Source: Gammaproteobacteria bacterium UBA7803
Lineage (GTDB): Bacteria > Pseudomonadota > Gammaproteobacteria > Pseudomonadales > Azotimanducaceae
DNA length: 64,000 nt
Assembly: GCA_002480525.1 (NCBI GenBank)
Contig: DLCH01000030.1
Coordinates: forward strand, 15,933 to 79,932
Reading direction: 5' to 3'
Shown here: in pieces, positions 8,281-16,754 of the stretch
How positions within the stretch are numbered: position 1 is the stretch's first letter
Layout of the letters: each line of letters begins with the position of its first letter
The notes under the pieces: generated by a model
The model's database searches: none
Told to the model about the DNA's origin: nothing
Seen by the model: only the letters and a program-made list of their open reading frames with translations
Position numbers and translations under genes: made by a program

Positions 8281-9774
8281 ATGCATGACTACGTGATCCG
8301 CAACGTCCGGGTGCTCGACGGCGGCGGCGGGCCGGCCCGGGAGGCCGACGTGGCCGTGGACGAGGGCCGCATCGTCGAGGTGGGCAGCGTGTCCCCGGGC
8401 ATCGAGGAGATCGACGGCGGCGGCGCCTGCCTGGCGCCGGGCTTCATCGACACCCACGCCCACGACGACGGCGCGTTCTTCCGGCATCCGGGCATGGAGT
8501 TCAAGCTGGCCCAGGGCGTCACCACGGTGGTCAGCGGCAACTGCGGGTTCAGCGCCGTTCCGGCGGATCCGGAGAAGGACTCCGTCGCCGCCAGCGGCGG
8601 CATCCTCGCCGGGCTCGAAGGCGAGTTCACCGACCTGGACGGCTACTTCGAGGCAGCGCTGGCACGGGGCCCGGCCATCAACAACCTCATGCTGGTGGGC
8701 CACAACACCGTGCGGGCGCTCGTCATGGGCATGGAGAAGCGCGCGCCGACCCGGGACGAGCTCGCCGCTATGGCCGGCCACGTGGAGCGCGCCCTCGAAC
8801 AGGGCGCCTGCGGGTTCTCCACCGGGCTCATCTACCGGCCCGGCCGCTGGAGCGGCACTGAGGAGGTCATCGAGCTGGCCCGGCTGGCGAAGCCGTTCGA
8901 CGCGCTCTACACCACCCACATGCGCAACGAGGGCGACTTTCTGCTGGAGGCCGTCGACGAGACCCTGACCATCGGCCGGGAGGCGGACGTCCATGCCCAC
9001 ATCTCCCATCACAAGTCCGCCGGCCGGGCGAACTGGGGCAAGGTGCGGGATTCGCTGAAGAAGGTGGACGACGCGCTGGCCGCAGGCCAGCGGGTGACCC
9101 TGGACGTCTATCCCTACACCGCCGGCAGCGGCCGCATGATCGAGTACTTCGACCTCGACCATCCCAGCCGCGAGCTCGCCGAGGTGATCCGCATCGCGAG
9201 CTGCCCGGCGTTCCGGGAATACGAAGGGCGGATGCTCACCGACATCGCCGCCGAGCTCGGCATCGACGTCACCGAGGCGGTGCGCCACGTGCTCACGGCG
9301 CCGAAGGGCGACCGCACCATCTGCATCCAGTTCATCATCGACGAGGCCGACGTGGAGACCAACCTCGCCCACCGGGACATGATGGTGGGCTCGGACGGCA
9401 TTCCGGACCTGCGGGGCCGCCCCCATCCCCGGCTGTTCGGCACCTTTCCGCGGGTGCTCGGCCACTACGTCCGGGAGCGCGGCGTGCTGACGCTGGAGGA
9501 AGCGGTGCGCCGCATGACCTCGCTGTCGGCGGCCACCTTCGGCCTGATCGACCGCGGCCGCATTCAGCCCGGCTGCTGGGCCGACCTGGTGCTGTTCGAC
9601 CCGGACACGGTCGCCGATGGCGCTACCTACGACGAGCCGAAGACCCCGCCCACGGGCATCCGGCTGGTGATGGTCAACGGCCGGATCGCATTGCGGGACG
9701 GGACCCACACGGCCGTCGGCAGTGGCCGGATGCTGCGCTACCGGCGCCCCGCCTACGGCGACCCCGAGGGCTGA
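8281..9774 (+). CDS. N-acyl-D-amino-acid deacylase family amidohydrolase
   Basis: 497 residues from ATG 8281. Amidohydrolase superfamily: FIDTHAHDDGAFF gives the HxH metal pair, VVSGNCGFS the metal-ligand Cys region typical of D-aminoacylases, TTHMRNEGD and HISHHKSAG the further His ligands, and VGSDGIPD the C-terminal catalytic Asp. The terminal part (GLIDRGRIQPGCWADLVLFDPD) is the small beta-sandwich that closes the fold. Known relatives release D-amino acids from N-acyl derivatives, and dihydroorotase/hydantoinase-like activities are alternatives. It follows the GMC gene by 26 bp. With the DAO-like flavoprotein near 62 kb, it hints at D-amino-acid use. Confidence 0.87.
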   Translation: MHDYVIRNVRVLDGGGGPAREADVAVDEGRIVEVGSVSPGIEEIDGGGACLAPGFIDTHAHDDGAFFRHPGMEFKLAQGVTTVVSGNCGFSAVPADPEKDSVAASGGILAGLEGEFTDLDGYFEAALARGPAINNLMLVGHNTVRALVMGMEKRAPTRDELAAMAGHVERALEQGACGFSTGLIYRPGRWSGTEEVIELARLAKPFDALYTTHMRNEGDFLLEAVDETLTIGREADVHAHISHHKSAGRANWGKVRDSLKKVDDALAAGQRVTLDVYPYTAGSGRMIEYFDLDHPSRELAEVIRIASCPAFREYEGRMLTDIAAELGIDVTEAVRHVLTAPKGDRTICIQFIIDEADVETNLAHRDMMVGSDGIPDLRGRPHPRLFGTFPRVLGHYVRERGVLTLEEAVRRMTSLSAATFGLIDRGRIQPGCWADLVLFDPDTVADGATYDEPKTPPTGIRLVMVNGRIALRDGTHTAVGSGRMLRYRRPAYGDPEG

Positions 9775-9782
9775 CCCGTCCG

Positions 9783-10223
9783 GTGACCCGAGACCTCGTC
9801 ATCTTCGATCTGGACGGCACGCTGGCCGACATCCGGCATCGGCTGCACCTGGTCCGCCAGAAGCCGAAGCGCTGGCGGGAATTCTTCGAGGCCTGCGTCA
9901 ACGACGTGCCCAACGAGCCCGTCATCGCCGCCTACCGGGCGTTCCGGCAGTCGGCGCTGCCGTGCGAGCTGTGGATCTTCTCCGGTCGCTCGGACGCGGT
10001 ACGCCCCCAGACCGAACGCTGGCTGGCGCAGCACGTCGGCGACTACGACCATCTGCGCATGCGCCGGGACGGCGACTACACGGCGGACGAGGTGCTCAAA
10101 CGACGCTGGGCGGAACCCATCGCCCACCGGGTGCTGTGCGTGTTCGACGACCGGGACAAGGTGGTCGCCATGTGGCGTTCCCTCGGCATCGCCTGCTTCC
10201 AGGTCGCCGAGGGCGACTTCTGA
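9783..10223 (+). CDS. HAD phosphatase resembling the 3'-phosphatase domain of T4 polynucleotide kinase
   Basis: 146 residues from a GTG start 8 bases after the deacylase stop. HAD motif I is VIFDLDGTLAD (two Asp), motif II is WIFSGRSD, and motifs III/IV lie around the Lys in EVLKRRWAE and the CVFDDRDKVVAMWR acidic pair. The final block, CFQVAEGDF, closely matches the end of the T4 Pnkp phosphatase domain (CWQVASGDF), as does the DDR-VV-MWR arrangement before it. That domain removes 3'-phosphates from nucleic-acid ends. No kinase domain is attached. The start lacks a clear ribosome site, so translation may be coupled to the deacylase. Convergent with the next gene, 9 bp apart. Confidence 0.78.
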   Translation: MTRDLVIFDLDGTLADIRHRLHLVRQKPKRWREFFEACVNDVPNEPVIAAYRAFRQSALPCELWIFSGRSDAVRPQTERWLAQHVGDYDHLRMRRDGDYTADEVLKRRWAEPIAHRVLCVFDDRDKVVAMWRSLGIACFQVAEGDF

Positions 10224-10232
10224 CGAATCCGG

Positions 10233-10775
10233 TCAGAGGTCCTTGAGGGACAGCCGCGCGTTGGCCTCGATGGTCTCGGTGTTCCACAGGTCGGCGAATT
10301 TGAACGATCGCGGGCAGTGGAAGTAGGCCTCGTCGATGCTGAGCAGCAGGCCCTGAACGAGCGTGGTGTTGTCGTCCTGCCAGCTCACCGACACCTCGAC
10401 ACCCATCGCCTCGAGGGCATCCGGCTCCACGACCTGCACGCTGCCGTTCACCCGTACCGTGACCTCCTGGCCGGGAATCATGAACACCAGCCCCGCCTTG
10501 GGGTTCGATTCGAAGTTCTGGAAACCCTGGAACAGCCGGTTGCCGCCCACGTCGGGGATCAGCAGCGTGCGCTCGTCGAGCACCCTGATGAAGCCCGGCG
10601 TGCCCCCTTTGGGCGAGGCGTCGCAGTCGCCCGCGGCGTTGCTCGACGCCAGGACCGCGAAGGGTGAGCGGGCGATGAACGCCCGCTGGTAGTCGTCGAG
10701 GTGGTCCTTGACCTTGGTCGCCGCCACCGGATGGGGACCACCCAGAGATTCCCGCAGCGCATCGATCCGGCTCAT
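10233..10775 (-). CDS. Pyridoxamine-5'-phosphate-oxidase-like flavoprotein
   Basis: 180 residues from ATG 10775 with GGAGGGG upstream. Split-barrel FMN-binding family: FAVLASSNAAGDCDASPKGG is the flavin phosphate region, with LLIPDVGGNRLFQGFQN and AGLVFMIPG as the following strands. It resembles the PPOX-class proteins annotated as general stress or F420/FMN-binding, not PdxH itself. It lies 52 bp downstream of the siderophore receptor on the same strand, so it may be in the iron-regulated transcript and could act in ferric-siderophore reduction; this is inference from position. Cytoplasmic. Confidence 0.8.
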   Translation of the reverse strand: MSRIDALRESLGGPHPVAATKVKDHLDDYQRAFIARSPFAVLASSNAAGDCDASPKGGTPGFIRVLDERTLLIPDVGGNRLFQGFQNFESNPKAGLVFMIPGQEVTVRVNGSVQVVEPDALEAMGVEVSVSWQDDNTTLVQGLLLSIDEAYFHCPRSFKFADLWNTETIEANARLSLKDL

Positions 10776-10827
10776 GTCGCCCCTCCGTCGATCCAGGTAC
10801 GCTCAGCATACGCCCACCGTGTCCCGT

Positions 10828-13020
10828 TCAGAACCGGTAGACGCCCCGCAGCACCGCCGTGCGTGCCTCGCCGACGAAGCAGTCGCCCCGGGCCAGGCAG
10901 GTGGACAGGTATTCTTTGTCCGTGACGTTGCGGACGTTGAGCGCTAAGTCCCAGGGGCCGGATGCCCAGCCGAGCATCAGGTCGCCGAGGGTGTAGGACG
11001 GCGTCTTCAGCGTGTCGATGCCGTCCCAGGTCTCGCCCACGTAGCGCACGCCGATGCCGGCCTTGAAGCCCTGCCAGCGGTCCTGCGGCCGGTAGCCGAT
11101 CCACGCCGACGCCTGGTCCTCGGGCACGCTGGCGAAGCGGTAGCCGTCGGCGTTCTCGGTGTCCAGCCGGCTGGCGTTCAACTCGACGTGGAGCGGCCCG
11201 ACCCAGGCCTGACCCTCGAGCTCCACCCCGCGGATCTCGGCGATGCCCTCCTGCTGGGACGGGGCGTTGACCAGGTCGTTGGGATTCGACAGGTTCGACT
11301 GCTCGATGTCGAACCAGGCCGCCGTCACCACTGCGTTCACGCCCGGCGGCTGATACTTCACGCCGACCTCGTACTGACGCCCCTTCTGGGGATCGAAGGC
11401 GTCGCCGGTGAGCTGGTCCTGGCCCACCACGGGCTCGAAGGACTCGGCGTAGCTGACGTAGGGCGCGAGGCCGTTGTCGAAGCGGTACAGCACTCCGGCG
11501 CTCAGGCTCACCGCGTCGTCCTGCTGGCTGTCGCTGCCGGTATCGGTGTCGACGTCGTCGAACCGTGCGCCCAGCGTCGCGTGCCACCGGCCGAGGGTGA
11601 TCTGGTCGCTGATGTAGAGCCCGCGGTCGACGGTGTTGGCCTCGGGCCGGTCGGCGAAGAACGGCGCCAGCTCGGCGTCGCCGGGAAAGCTGCCGTAGGC
11701 GGGATCGAACACGTCGATCCAGTAGCGGTCGCCCAGGGCGCCGTCCGGGCCGCCGGTGGCGAAGTCGTAGCCCAGGGCGAAGGCATAGGCACTGTCGTTG
11801 TCGGTGGTGACGTCCTGATACTGGGCGCCCATCAGCACCTCGTGGGACAGCGCCCCGGTGTCGAAGTCCGCCCGCAGCCGGACGTCCACGGCCTGCTGCT
11901 CGGATTCCGCGTCGCTGACGTAGAACGTGCGCGGCACGGTGCCGTCGCCGTAGAGCGAGCCGTCCGGGTTCACCGCGTAGCGGTTGCCGCCGATGAACGC
12001 CGGCCAGGCCTGACGGTAGTCCGCCTCGCCTTCGGTCCAGCGCGCCGTCACCTCCACGCTCCACACGGCGTCGATCTGGTGATCCGCCAGCAGCGACACC
12101 GAGCGCGTCTCGGTGTCGTAGCGGTTGAAGCCGGGCTCGCCCAGATAGGTGTCCTGGTCGATGAAGCGGCCGTTGGGCGCCGGGAAGCGGGTGCCGAAGA
12201 CCGGCAGGAACTGGGCGCCGGTGTCGCTGTCGGTGTCCTGATAGTTCAGCAGCAACGTGACGTTGGTCGCCTCCGTCGGCCGCCAGGTGAGGGACGGCGC
12301 GATCACCAGGCTGTCGTCCGGCACGTGGTCGACCTGGGTGTCGCTGTCCCGGTAGACGCCGATGAAGCGGTACAGCCACCGATCCGAGCCGGCGACCGGC
12401 CCGGTGAGGTCGACGGCGGCCTGGCGGCGGTCGTAGTTGCCGACGTCCAGGGCCAGCTCGCGGCGCACCTCGGCCTCCGGCCGCTTGCTCACCACGTTGA
12501 CCAGCCCGCCCGGCGAACCCTGGCCGTAGAGCACGGAGGCCGGTCCCTTGAGGATCTCCACCTGCTCGATGGTGTAGATGTCCGGCCGGGTGTTGTTGTA
12601 GTTGCCGAACAGGGCCTGCAGGCTGTCCCGGTACTCCGGCACGTTCAGCCCCCGCACCCGCACCCAGTCGCCGCGGGTGGCGAAGCCGAAGGTCTCGCCG
12701 ATCACGCCGGCGCTGTAGGTGTAGGTGTCGGCGAGGTTGAGCGCGCCCTTGTCGACGATGTCGGCCAGGGTCTCGATGGACACGGAACGCGCGGTCTCGA
12801 GAATGGGCGTGTCGGATTTCAGCGCCGAGTAGCGGCTCATGCGGCCCTGCACCACCAGCTCTTCGATGGGCTGGCGGGACGCCGACGGCTCACCGTCCGC
12901 CGACGCCCCGCCATCCACCGGGGGCGCTGCCCCCCACGCCAGCGGGCTGCCGAGGAGCCCCGCGACGCACACACACCCTGCCCTGAACCGCCCTGCCGGC
13001 AGCCGTGATTCTCGAGCCAT
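10828..13020 (-). CDS. TonB-dependent siderophore receptor
   Basis: 730 residues from ATG 13020, preceded by GGGGGA; the in-frame start further upstream would overlap the Fur-like box. A signal peptide ends near LGSPLAWGA. The plug domain includes the TonB-box-like EELVVQG, SVSIETLADIVDKG, the VRVRGLNVPEYRDSLQALF stretch, IEQVEILKGPASVLYGQGSPGG and VNVVSKRP, all typical of the siderophore-receptor subfamily. The C-terminal 22-strand barrel ends in GVYRF, with the terminal Phe needed for outer-membrane insertion. The ferric-siderophore ligand cannot be told from sequence. Iron control is likely because a Fur-like box sits just upstream. Confidence 0.92.
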   Translation of the reverse strand: MARESRLPAGRFRAGCVCVAGLLGSPLAWGAAPPVDGGASADGEPSASRQPIEELVVQGRMSRYSALKSDTPILETARSVSIETLADIVDKGALNLADTYTYSAGVIGETFGFATRGDWVRVRGLNVPEYRDSLQALFGNYNNTRPDIYTIEQVEILKGPASVLYGQGSPGGLVNVVSKRPEAEVRRELALDVGNYDRRQAAVDLTGPVAGSDRWLYRFIGVYRDSDTQVDHVPDDSLVIAPSLTWRPTEATNVTLLLNYQDTDSDTGAQFLPVFGTRFPAPNGRFIDQDTYLGEPGFNRYDTETRSVSLLADHQIDAVWSVEVTARWTEGEADYRQAWPAFIGGNRYAVNPDGSLYGDGTVPRTFYVSDAESEQQAVDVRLRADFDTGALSHEVLMGAQYQDVTTDNDSAYAFALGYDFATGGPDGALGDRYWIDVFDPAYGSFPGDAELAPFFADRPEANTVDRGLYISDQITLGRWHATLGARFDDVDTDTGSDSQQDDAVSLSAGVLYRFDNGLAPYVSYAESFEPVVGQDQLTGDAFDPQKGRQYEVGVKYQPPGVNAVVTAAWFDIEQSNLSNPNDLVNAPSQQEGIAEIRGVELEGQAWVGPLHVELNASRLDTENADGYRFASVPEDQASAWIGYRPQDRWQGFKAGIGVRYVGETWDGIDTLKTPSYTLGDLMLGWASGPWDLALNVRNVTDKEYLSTCLARGDCFVGEARTAVLRGVYRF

Positions 13021-13082
13021 GCCAATCCCCCGTCTTGGTTGCAATGCATCAACGCCAGTAGGCTTCAGAGATTGAACGCTAA

Positions 13083-13106
13083 TGCAAACCATTCTCATTT
13101 GCAATC
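13083..13106 (-). promoter_or_regulatory. Fur-box-like operator upstream of the siderophore receptor
   Basis: On the minus strand the site contains GCAAATGAGAATGGTTTGCA, whose outer TGCAAA/TTTGCA arms are symmetric and whose core AATGAGAAT matches Fur hexamer repeats. It lies about 65-85 bases upstream of the receptor start. Direction and position fit iron repression of the receptor and the downstream flavoprotein. It is a match by eye to the consensus, not a scored hit. Confidence 0.6.
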
Positions 13107-13201
13107 ACAGAAATAGACGGCGCCGATGGCAACGAGGCGATCGATGCCGGGCAGCGTGGCAGGAAATCTCGAGGCGGCGGAGGCCCGCCGCGCTGAGGTC
13201 G

Positions 13202-13786
13202 TCAGGGAGCAGACCAGCCGTGCGCGAACTGCGCCACTCGCCGCCCCAGGTGGCGGGCCGTTTCCAGATCGGACTCCGGCGGACAGTCGTCGGGGCCCTG
13301 ATCGATGTCCGACTGCGCCATCGCCCCCAGGGAGGACCCGAGGCGATTCAGGTCCGCTGGAGAACCGCCGGAGCTGTTGTTGCCCGGCAGCAAGCCAAGG
13401 CCGACCCACACCATGCCGTGCTGAGCCGCGAGGGTCACGAACTCGAACAACACGTTCTGCTTGTCGCCGTTCTGGGATCCGGAGTTGGTGAAGCCGGCGG
13501 CAATCTTATTGGCCCACTTCTGTTCCAGCCAGCGCTCGGAGGTCAGCTCCATGAACCGCTTCATGGCCGCCGAAGCGCTGCCCATGTACGTGGGACTGCC
13601 GAAGACGATCGCCGTCGCGTGATCCAGGGTTCGCCAGCCGTGCGCGTCGGCGTCCGTCAGATCCTCGACCGTCAGTTCCACACACTCGACGTGATCGACT
13701 TCGCGAACGCCATCGGCCACGGCCGCCGCCTGGCGCGCCGTATGACCGAATCCGCTGTGATGCACGATGCACACGGTTCTCGTCAT
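13202..13786 (-). CDS. Flavodoxin-like / NAD(P)H-dependent FMN reductase family protein
   Basis: 194 residues from ATG 13786, with GGAGG at the ideal distance. The N-terminal VCIVHHSGFGHTARQAAAVADG is the FMN-phosphate loop of the flavodoxin/WrbA fold. AIVFGSPTYMGSASAAMKRFME is the second flavin loop (P-T-Y-M-G). GFTNSGSQNGDKQNVLFEFVTLA and HGMVWVGLGLLPGNN give the third. It is a cytoplasmic redox protein, possibly a quinone or azo reductase. It lies 94 bp downstream of rdgC on the same strand. The longer frame upstream is not conserved. WrbA-type quinone reductase is the closest alternative name, but the protein is too divergent for that symbol. Confidence 0.83.
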   Translation of the reverse strand: MTRTVCIVHHSGFGHTARQAAAVADGVREVDHVECVELTVEDLTDADAHGWRTLDHATAIVFGSPTYMGSASAAMKRFMELTSERWLEQKWANKIAAGFTNSGSQNGDKQNVLFEFVTLAAQHGMVWVGLGLLPGNNSSGGSPADLNRLGSSLGAMAQSDIDQGPDDCPPESDLETARHLGRRVAQFAHGWSAP

Positions 13787-13880
13787 TGCATCCTCCATGA
13801 AAACTCGGAGTGTGCATGGTACGAGCCGCAGCAGGGGTCGGAACACCCCGGGCGCGGCAGCGGCGGCGTGCCGTCGCGGT

Positions 13881-14774
13881 TCAGTCCAAGCCGCCCAGAG
13901 CCTTCTCCAGAGAGCCCACCAGGCGCCGGACCACGCCGGTGAGCAGGACGAACTCGGCGTCCAGCCGGGCCAGCGGGTCCTCGTCGTCGCCGGCGTCCTC
14001 GACGGCATCCATGCCCTGCAGCTTGAGCTTGCGGACCACGCCGTCCTGGTCGAGCACGAGGCTCGCGATGTCGTCGTAGACGAGACCGAGCCGGGTCACC
14101 TTCAGGCCGCTGCGGACGTGCCGGCGCACGTCGTCGTCGGTGAGGTCGATGTCCATCCAGTTCACCGTCGCCGACCCGGCCGCCGGGTCCTGCATTTTCG
14201 CCTCGCGCCCCGGACGGAACTCCCGCGGCCCCTCACCCAGAAATACGCGGTGAATCAGCCCGCCCACCGGCTGACGGAACTTCAGCGGCGTGACCTGGAG
14301 GCTGCCCAGGGCGTCCCGCAGTTTGTCCAGGAATCGCTCCGCCTGGGCCTCCGCAGCGGTGTCGATGCCGATCAGCTTTTCCTGGATGAGACAGAAGCCG
14401 CGAACGCGCTCGGACTTCAGCAGCGCTTTGGGCATCAGCTCGGCGTGGATCTCGTCCTTGAGCTGGCGCTTCTCGCGCCGGCTCGGATCGCGGCTGGTAC
14501 GGCTGCGGAACTCGGCCAGCCGGTCCTCCAGCGCCTCGTTCACCGCGGCAGCCGGCAGCAGCCGGGTCTGGCTGCGCAGGCGCAGCAGATCCGCTCCCGC
14601 CACCCGGCGGCACAGGGGGTCGCTGTCGTCGCCGGTGGGCGCCTCCCAGCCGGAGCTGCGCTCGGAGTAGGCGCCGCAGGGCGTGAACGCCGCGTCCTCG
14701 AGTCGCTCGGCGAGCGCGGCCTCACTGTCGGGCCAGGTGCTGTGCAGGCGGTAGAGACGCAGATTTCTGAACAT
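13881..14774 (-). CDS. rdgC: Recombination-associated protein RdgC
   Basis: 297 residues from ATG 14774, opening MFRNLRLYRL as in RdgC proteins. The family forms ring-shaped DNA-binding dimers that limit RecA access to DNA. The visible blocks are SDPLCRRVAGADLLRLRSQTRLLP, FRSRTSRDPSRREKRQLKDEI, LIQEKLIGIDTAAEAQAERFL and the C-terminal LKLQGMDAVE followed by DAEFVLLTGVVRRLVGSL. E. coli RdgC is about 303 residues, so this is full length. RdgC is confined mainly to beta- and gammaproteobacteria, supporting the taxonomic call. No strong Shine-Dalgarno is seen before the start. Confidence 0.9.
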   Translation of the reverse strand: MFRNLRLYRLHSTWPDSEAALAERLEDAAFTPCGAYSERSSGWEAPTGDDSDPLCRRVAGADLLRLRSQTRLLPAAAVNEALEDRLAEFRSRTSRDPSRREKRQLKDEIHAELMPKALLKSERVRGFCLIQEKLIGIDTAAEAQAERFLDKLRDALGSLQVTPLKFRQPVGGLIHRVFLGEGPREFRPGREAKMQDPAAGSATVNWMDIDLTDDDVRRHVRSGLKVTRLGLVYDDIASLVLDQDGVVRKLKLQGMDAVEDAGDDEDPLARLDAEFVLLTGVVRRLVGSLEKALGGLD

Positions 14775-14885
14775 GCGGCGGGGGCGGTGGCGGAACGAGC
14801 GGCGCATTATCCGCATCGGACCCCACCCTGTCACGGCGCGCCCGGGGGGCGTATAGTCGACCGCACTCCATGGGGGGAAGAGATC

Positions 14886-16661
14886 ATGCGCCATCCAGCC
14901 ACGCCTGCGAAGGCCGCGTCCGCGCGACCGACCTCACGACCGCCGCTGGCGGCAGCGCTGCTGCTGGCCGGCGGCCTGCTCGCCGCCGGCTGCGGCGACA
15001 CCGGCACTCAGGCCGGCAGCGCCGCCGGCGACGACGCCCTGTCCGCACCGGGCCAGGACCTGGCCGCGCCCAGAGCCAACACCGAGGACGGCTGGCGGCA
15101 GCCGCTGTTCGAGGGGCTCGGCGACCTGCACCTGCCCATCACCACATCGTCGGAGCAGGCCCAGCAGTACTTCGACCAGGGTCTGGGACTCGCCTTCGCC
15201 TTCAATCACGCCGCCGCCGACTTCTCGTTCAACGAGGCGGCCATGCACGATCCCGACTGCGCCATGTGCTACTGGGGCAGCGCCCTGGTGCTCGGCCCCA
15301 ACGTCAACGCCGCCATGGACCCGGGCAACGCCGAACGCGCCTACGCCCTGGTGAGCAAGGCGGCCAGCCTGGCCGACGGCGTGACCGACAAGGAACGGGT
15401 GCTGATCGCGGCCCTGCAGGCCCGCTACGCGCCGACCGCCCCGGAGGACCGCTCGCATCTGGACGTCGCCTATGCGGACGCCATGCGCGCCGCCGCTGCG
15501 CGTTTTCCGGACGACGAGGACATTCAGGCCCTCACCGCCGAGGCGCTGATGGATCTGCATCCCTGGGATTTCTGGCTCGCCGACGGCGAGGAGCGGCCCT
15601 GGACGGCAGAGATCATCGACACCCTGGAACACGCTCTGGCCCTGGACGCCGACCACGTCGGCGCCATCCACCTCTACATCCATGCCGTCGAGCAGTCCCA
15701 GGAGGCTCACCGGGCGGAGCCCTACGCCGACAAGCTCGCCGATCTGGCGCCGTCGGCCGGCCACCTGGTGCACATGCCGGCCCATATCTACATCCGGGTG
15801 GGCCGTTATCACGATTCGACCCTGAACAACATGAAAGCTACGGAGGCGGACAGCGCGTTCATTCAGGCCTGCCGCTCCAACAGCCCGATCTACCTGGCCG
15901 GCTACATCCCCCACAACTGGCACTTCGGCTGGGTCACCGCCGCCATCGAGGGCTGGAGCGAGCAGGCCTTCGAGATGGCCCGTGGCACCGCCGCCCGGCT
16001 GACGCCGGAACTGCTGCGCGCGCCCGGCATGGGCGTGGCCCAGCACTTCCTGATGCAGCCGGCCTACGCCCAGGTGCGCTTCGGCGCCTGGGACGAGATT
16101 CTGGAGAGCCCCGAGCCCGACGCCGACCTGATGTACGCCCGCGGCGTCTGGCACTACGCCCGGGGCCGGGCCCTGCTCGGCAAGGGCGACCTCGACGGCG
16201 CCGCCGCCGAGTCGGCGACCCTGTCGGCCCTGCGGGCGGATCCCGCCATGGATCAGGTGCAGTTCTTCGAGCGCGGCCGGGCAGACGATCTGCTGGCCAT
16301 CGCCGAGCTGGTGCTGAACGGCGAGATCGACGCCGCCCGCGGCGACCTGGAGGCCGCCATCGCCAAGCTCGACCAGGCAGTCGCCCTGGAGGACGCCCTG
16401 CCCTACAACGAGCCGCCGGACTGGTACTACCCGGCGCGGCATTCGCTGGGGGCGATCCAGCTCGCCGCCGGCAACGCCGCCGCCGCCGAGCAGACCTACC
16501 GGGAGGATCTCGCGATCATGCCGGAGAACGGCTGGGCGCTGCTCGGCCTGGCCCAGGCGCTCGAGGCCCAGGATCGCGCCGCCGATGCGGCCGACGTCAT
16601 GGACCGGTTCGAAACCGCCTGGCAGCACGCCGACATCGAAATCGCGTCATCGCGGATCTGA
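14886..16661 (+). CDS. TPR-containing lipoprotein of unknown function
   Basis: 591 residues from ATG 14886, with GGGGGGAAG upstream. The signal peptide ends in a lipobox, LLAAGC (Cys36), so it is probably anchored in a membrane facing the periplasm. The body is helical with tetratricopeptide-type repeats: FNEAAMHDPDCAMCYWGSAL near the N terminus and AAEQTYREDLAIMPENGWAL near the C terminus. The central HVGAIHLYIHAVEQS and HLVHMPAHIYIRVGRYHDS blocks are His-rich and recur in this family. The architecture resembles proteins annotated only as tetratricopeptide repeat protein in environmental Proteobacteria and Acidobacteria. It ends convergent with gcd across a REP element. Confidence 0.8.
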   Translation: MRHPATPAKAASARPTSRPPLAAALLLAGGLLAAGCGDTGTQAGSAAGDDALSAPGQDLAAPRANTEDGWRQPLFEGLGDLHLPITTSSEQAQQYFDQGLGLAFAFNHAAADFSFNEAAMHDPDCAMCYWGSALVLGPNVNAAMDPGNAERAYALVSKAASLADGVTDKERVLIAALQARYAPTAPEDRSHLDVAYADAMRAAAARFPDDEDIQALTAEALMDLHPWDFWLADGEERPWTAEIIDTLEHALALDADHVGAIHLYIHAVEQSQEAHRAEPYADKLADLAPSAGHLVHMPAHIYIRVGRYHDSTLNNMKATEADSAFIQACRSNSPIYLAGYIPHNWHFGWVTAAIEGWSEQAFEMARGTAARLTPELLRAPGMGVAQHFLMQPAYAQVRFGAWDEILESPEPDADLMYARGVWHYARGRALLGKGDLDGAAAESATLSALRADPAMDQVQFFERGRADDLLAIAELVLNGEIDAARGDLEAAIAKLDQAVALEDALPYNEPPDWYYPARHSLGAIQLAAGNAAAAEQTYREDLAIMPENGWALLGLAQALEAQDRAADAADVMDRFETAWQHADIEIASSRI

Positions 16662-16677
16662 GCGCCATCGCCCCCTG

Positions 16678-16749
16678 TAGGAGCGATCTCCAGATCGCGA
16701 TGGCCCAAGGAATCGCGATCTGGAGCCAGCCGGGCAGGCATCGCTCCTA
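16678..16749. repeat. REP-like nested palindrome between convergent genes
   Basis: Outer arms TAGGAGCGAT (16678-16687) and ATCGCTCCTA (16740-16749) and inner arms CTCCAGATCGCGAT (16688-16701) and ATCGCGATCTGGAG (16712-16725) are perfect inverted repeats. It lies between the TPR lipoprotein and gcd, which converge, so it could act as a bidirectional transcription barrier. Its right half is nearly identical to the reverse complement of the right half of the 22676-22752 element. Confidence 0.78.
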
Positions 16750-16754
16750 AAGGG

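Noticed and set aside
6517..9774. A single 1085-codon open frame across the GMC and deacylase genes
   Set aside because: Its N-terminal half is an arginine/proline-rich shadow of the GMC gene in another frame. Only the part from 8281 has a conserved protein.
13767..14885. Long plus-strand open frame upstream of the TPR lipoprotein
   Set aside because: It is the shadow of rdgC and the flavodoxin gene; the lipoprotein signal peptide and its ribosome site fix the start at 14886.
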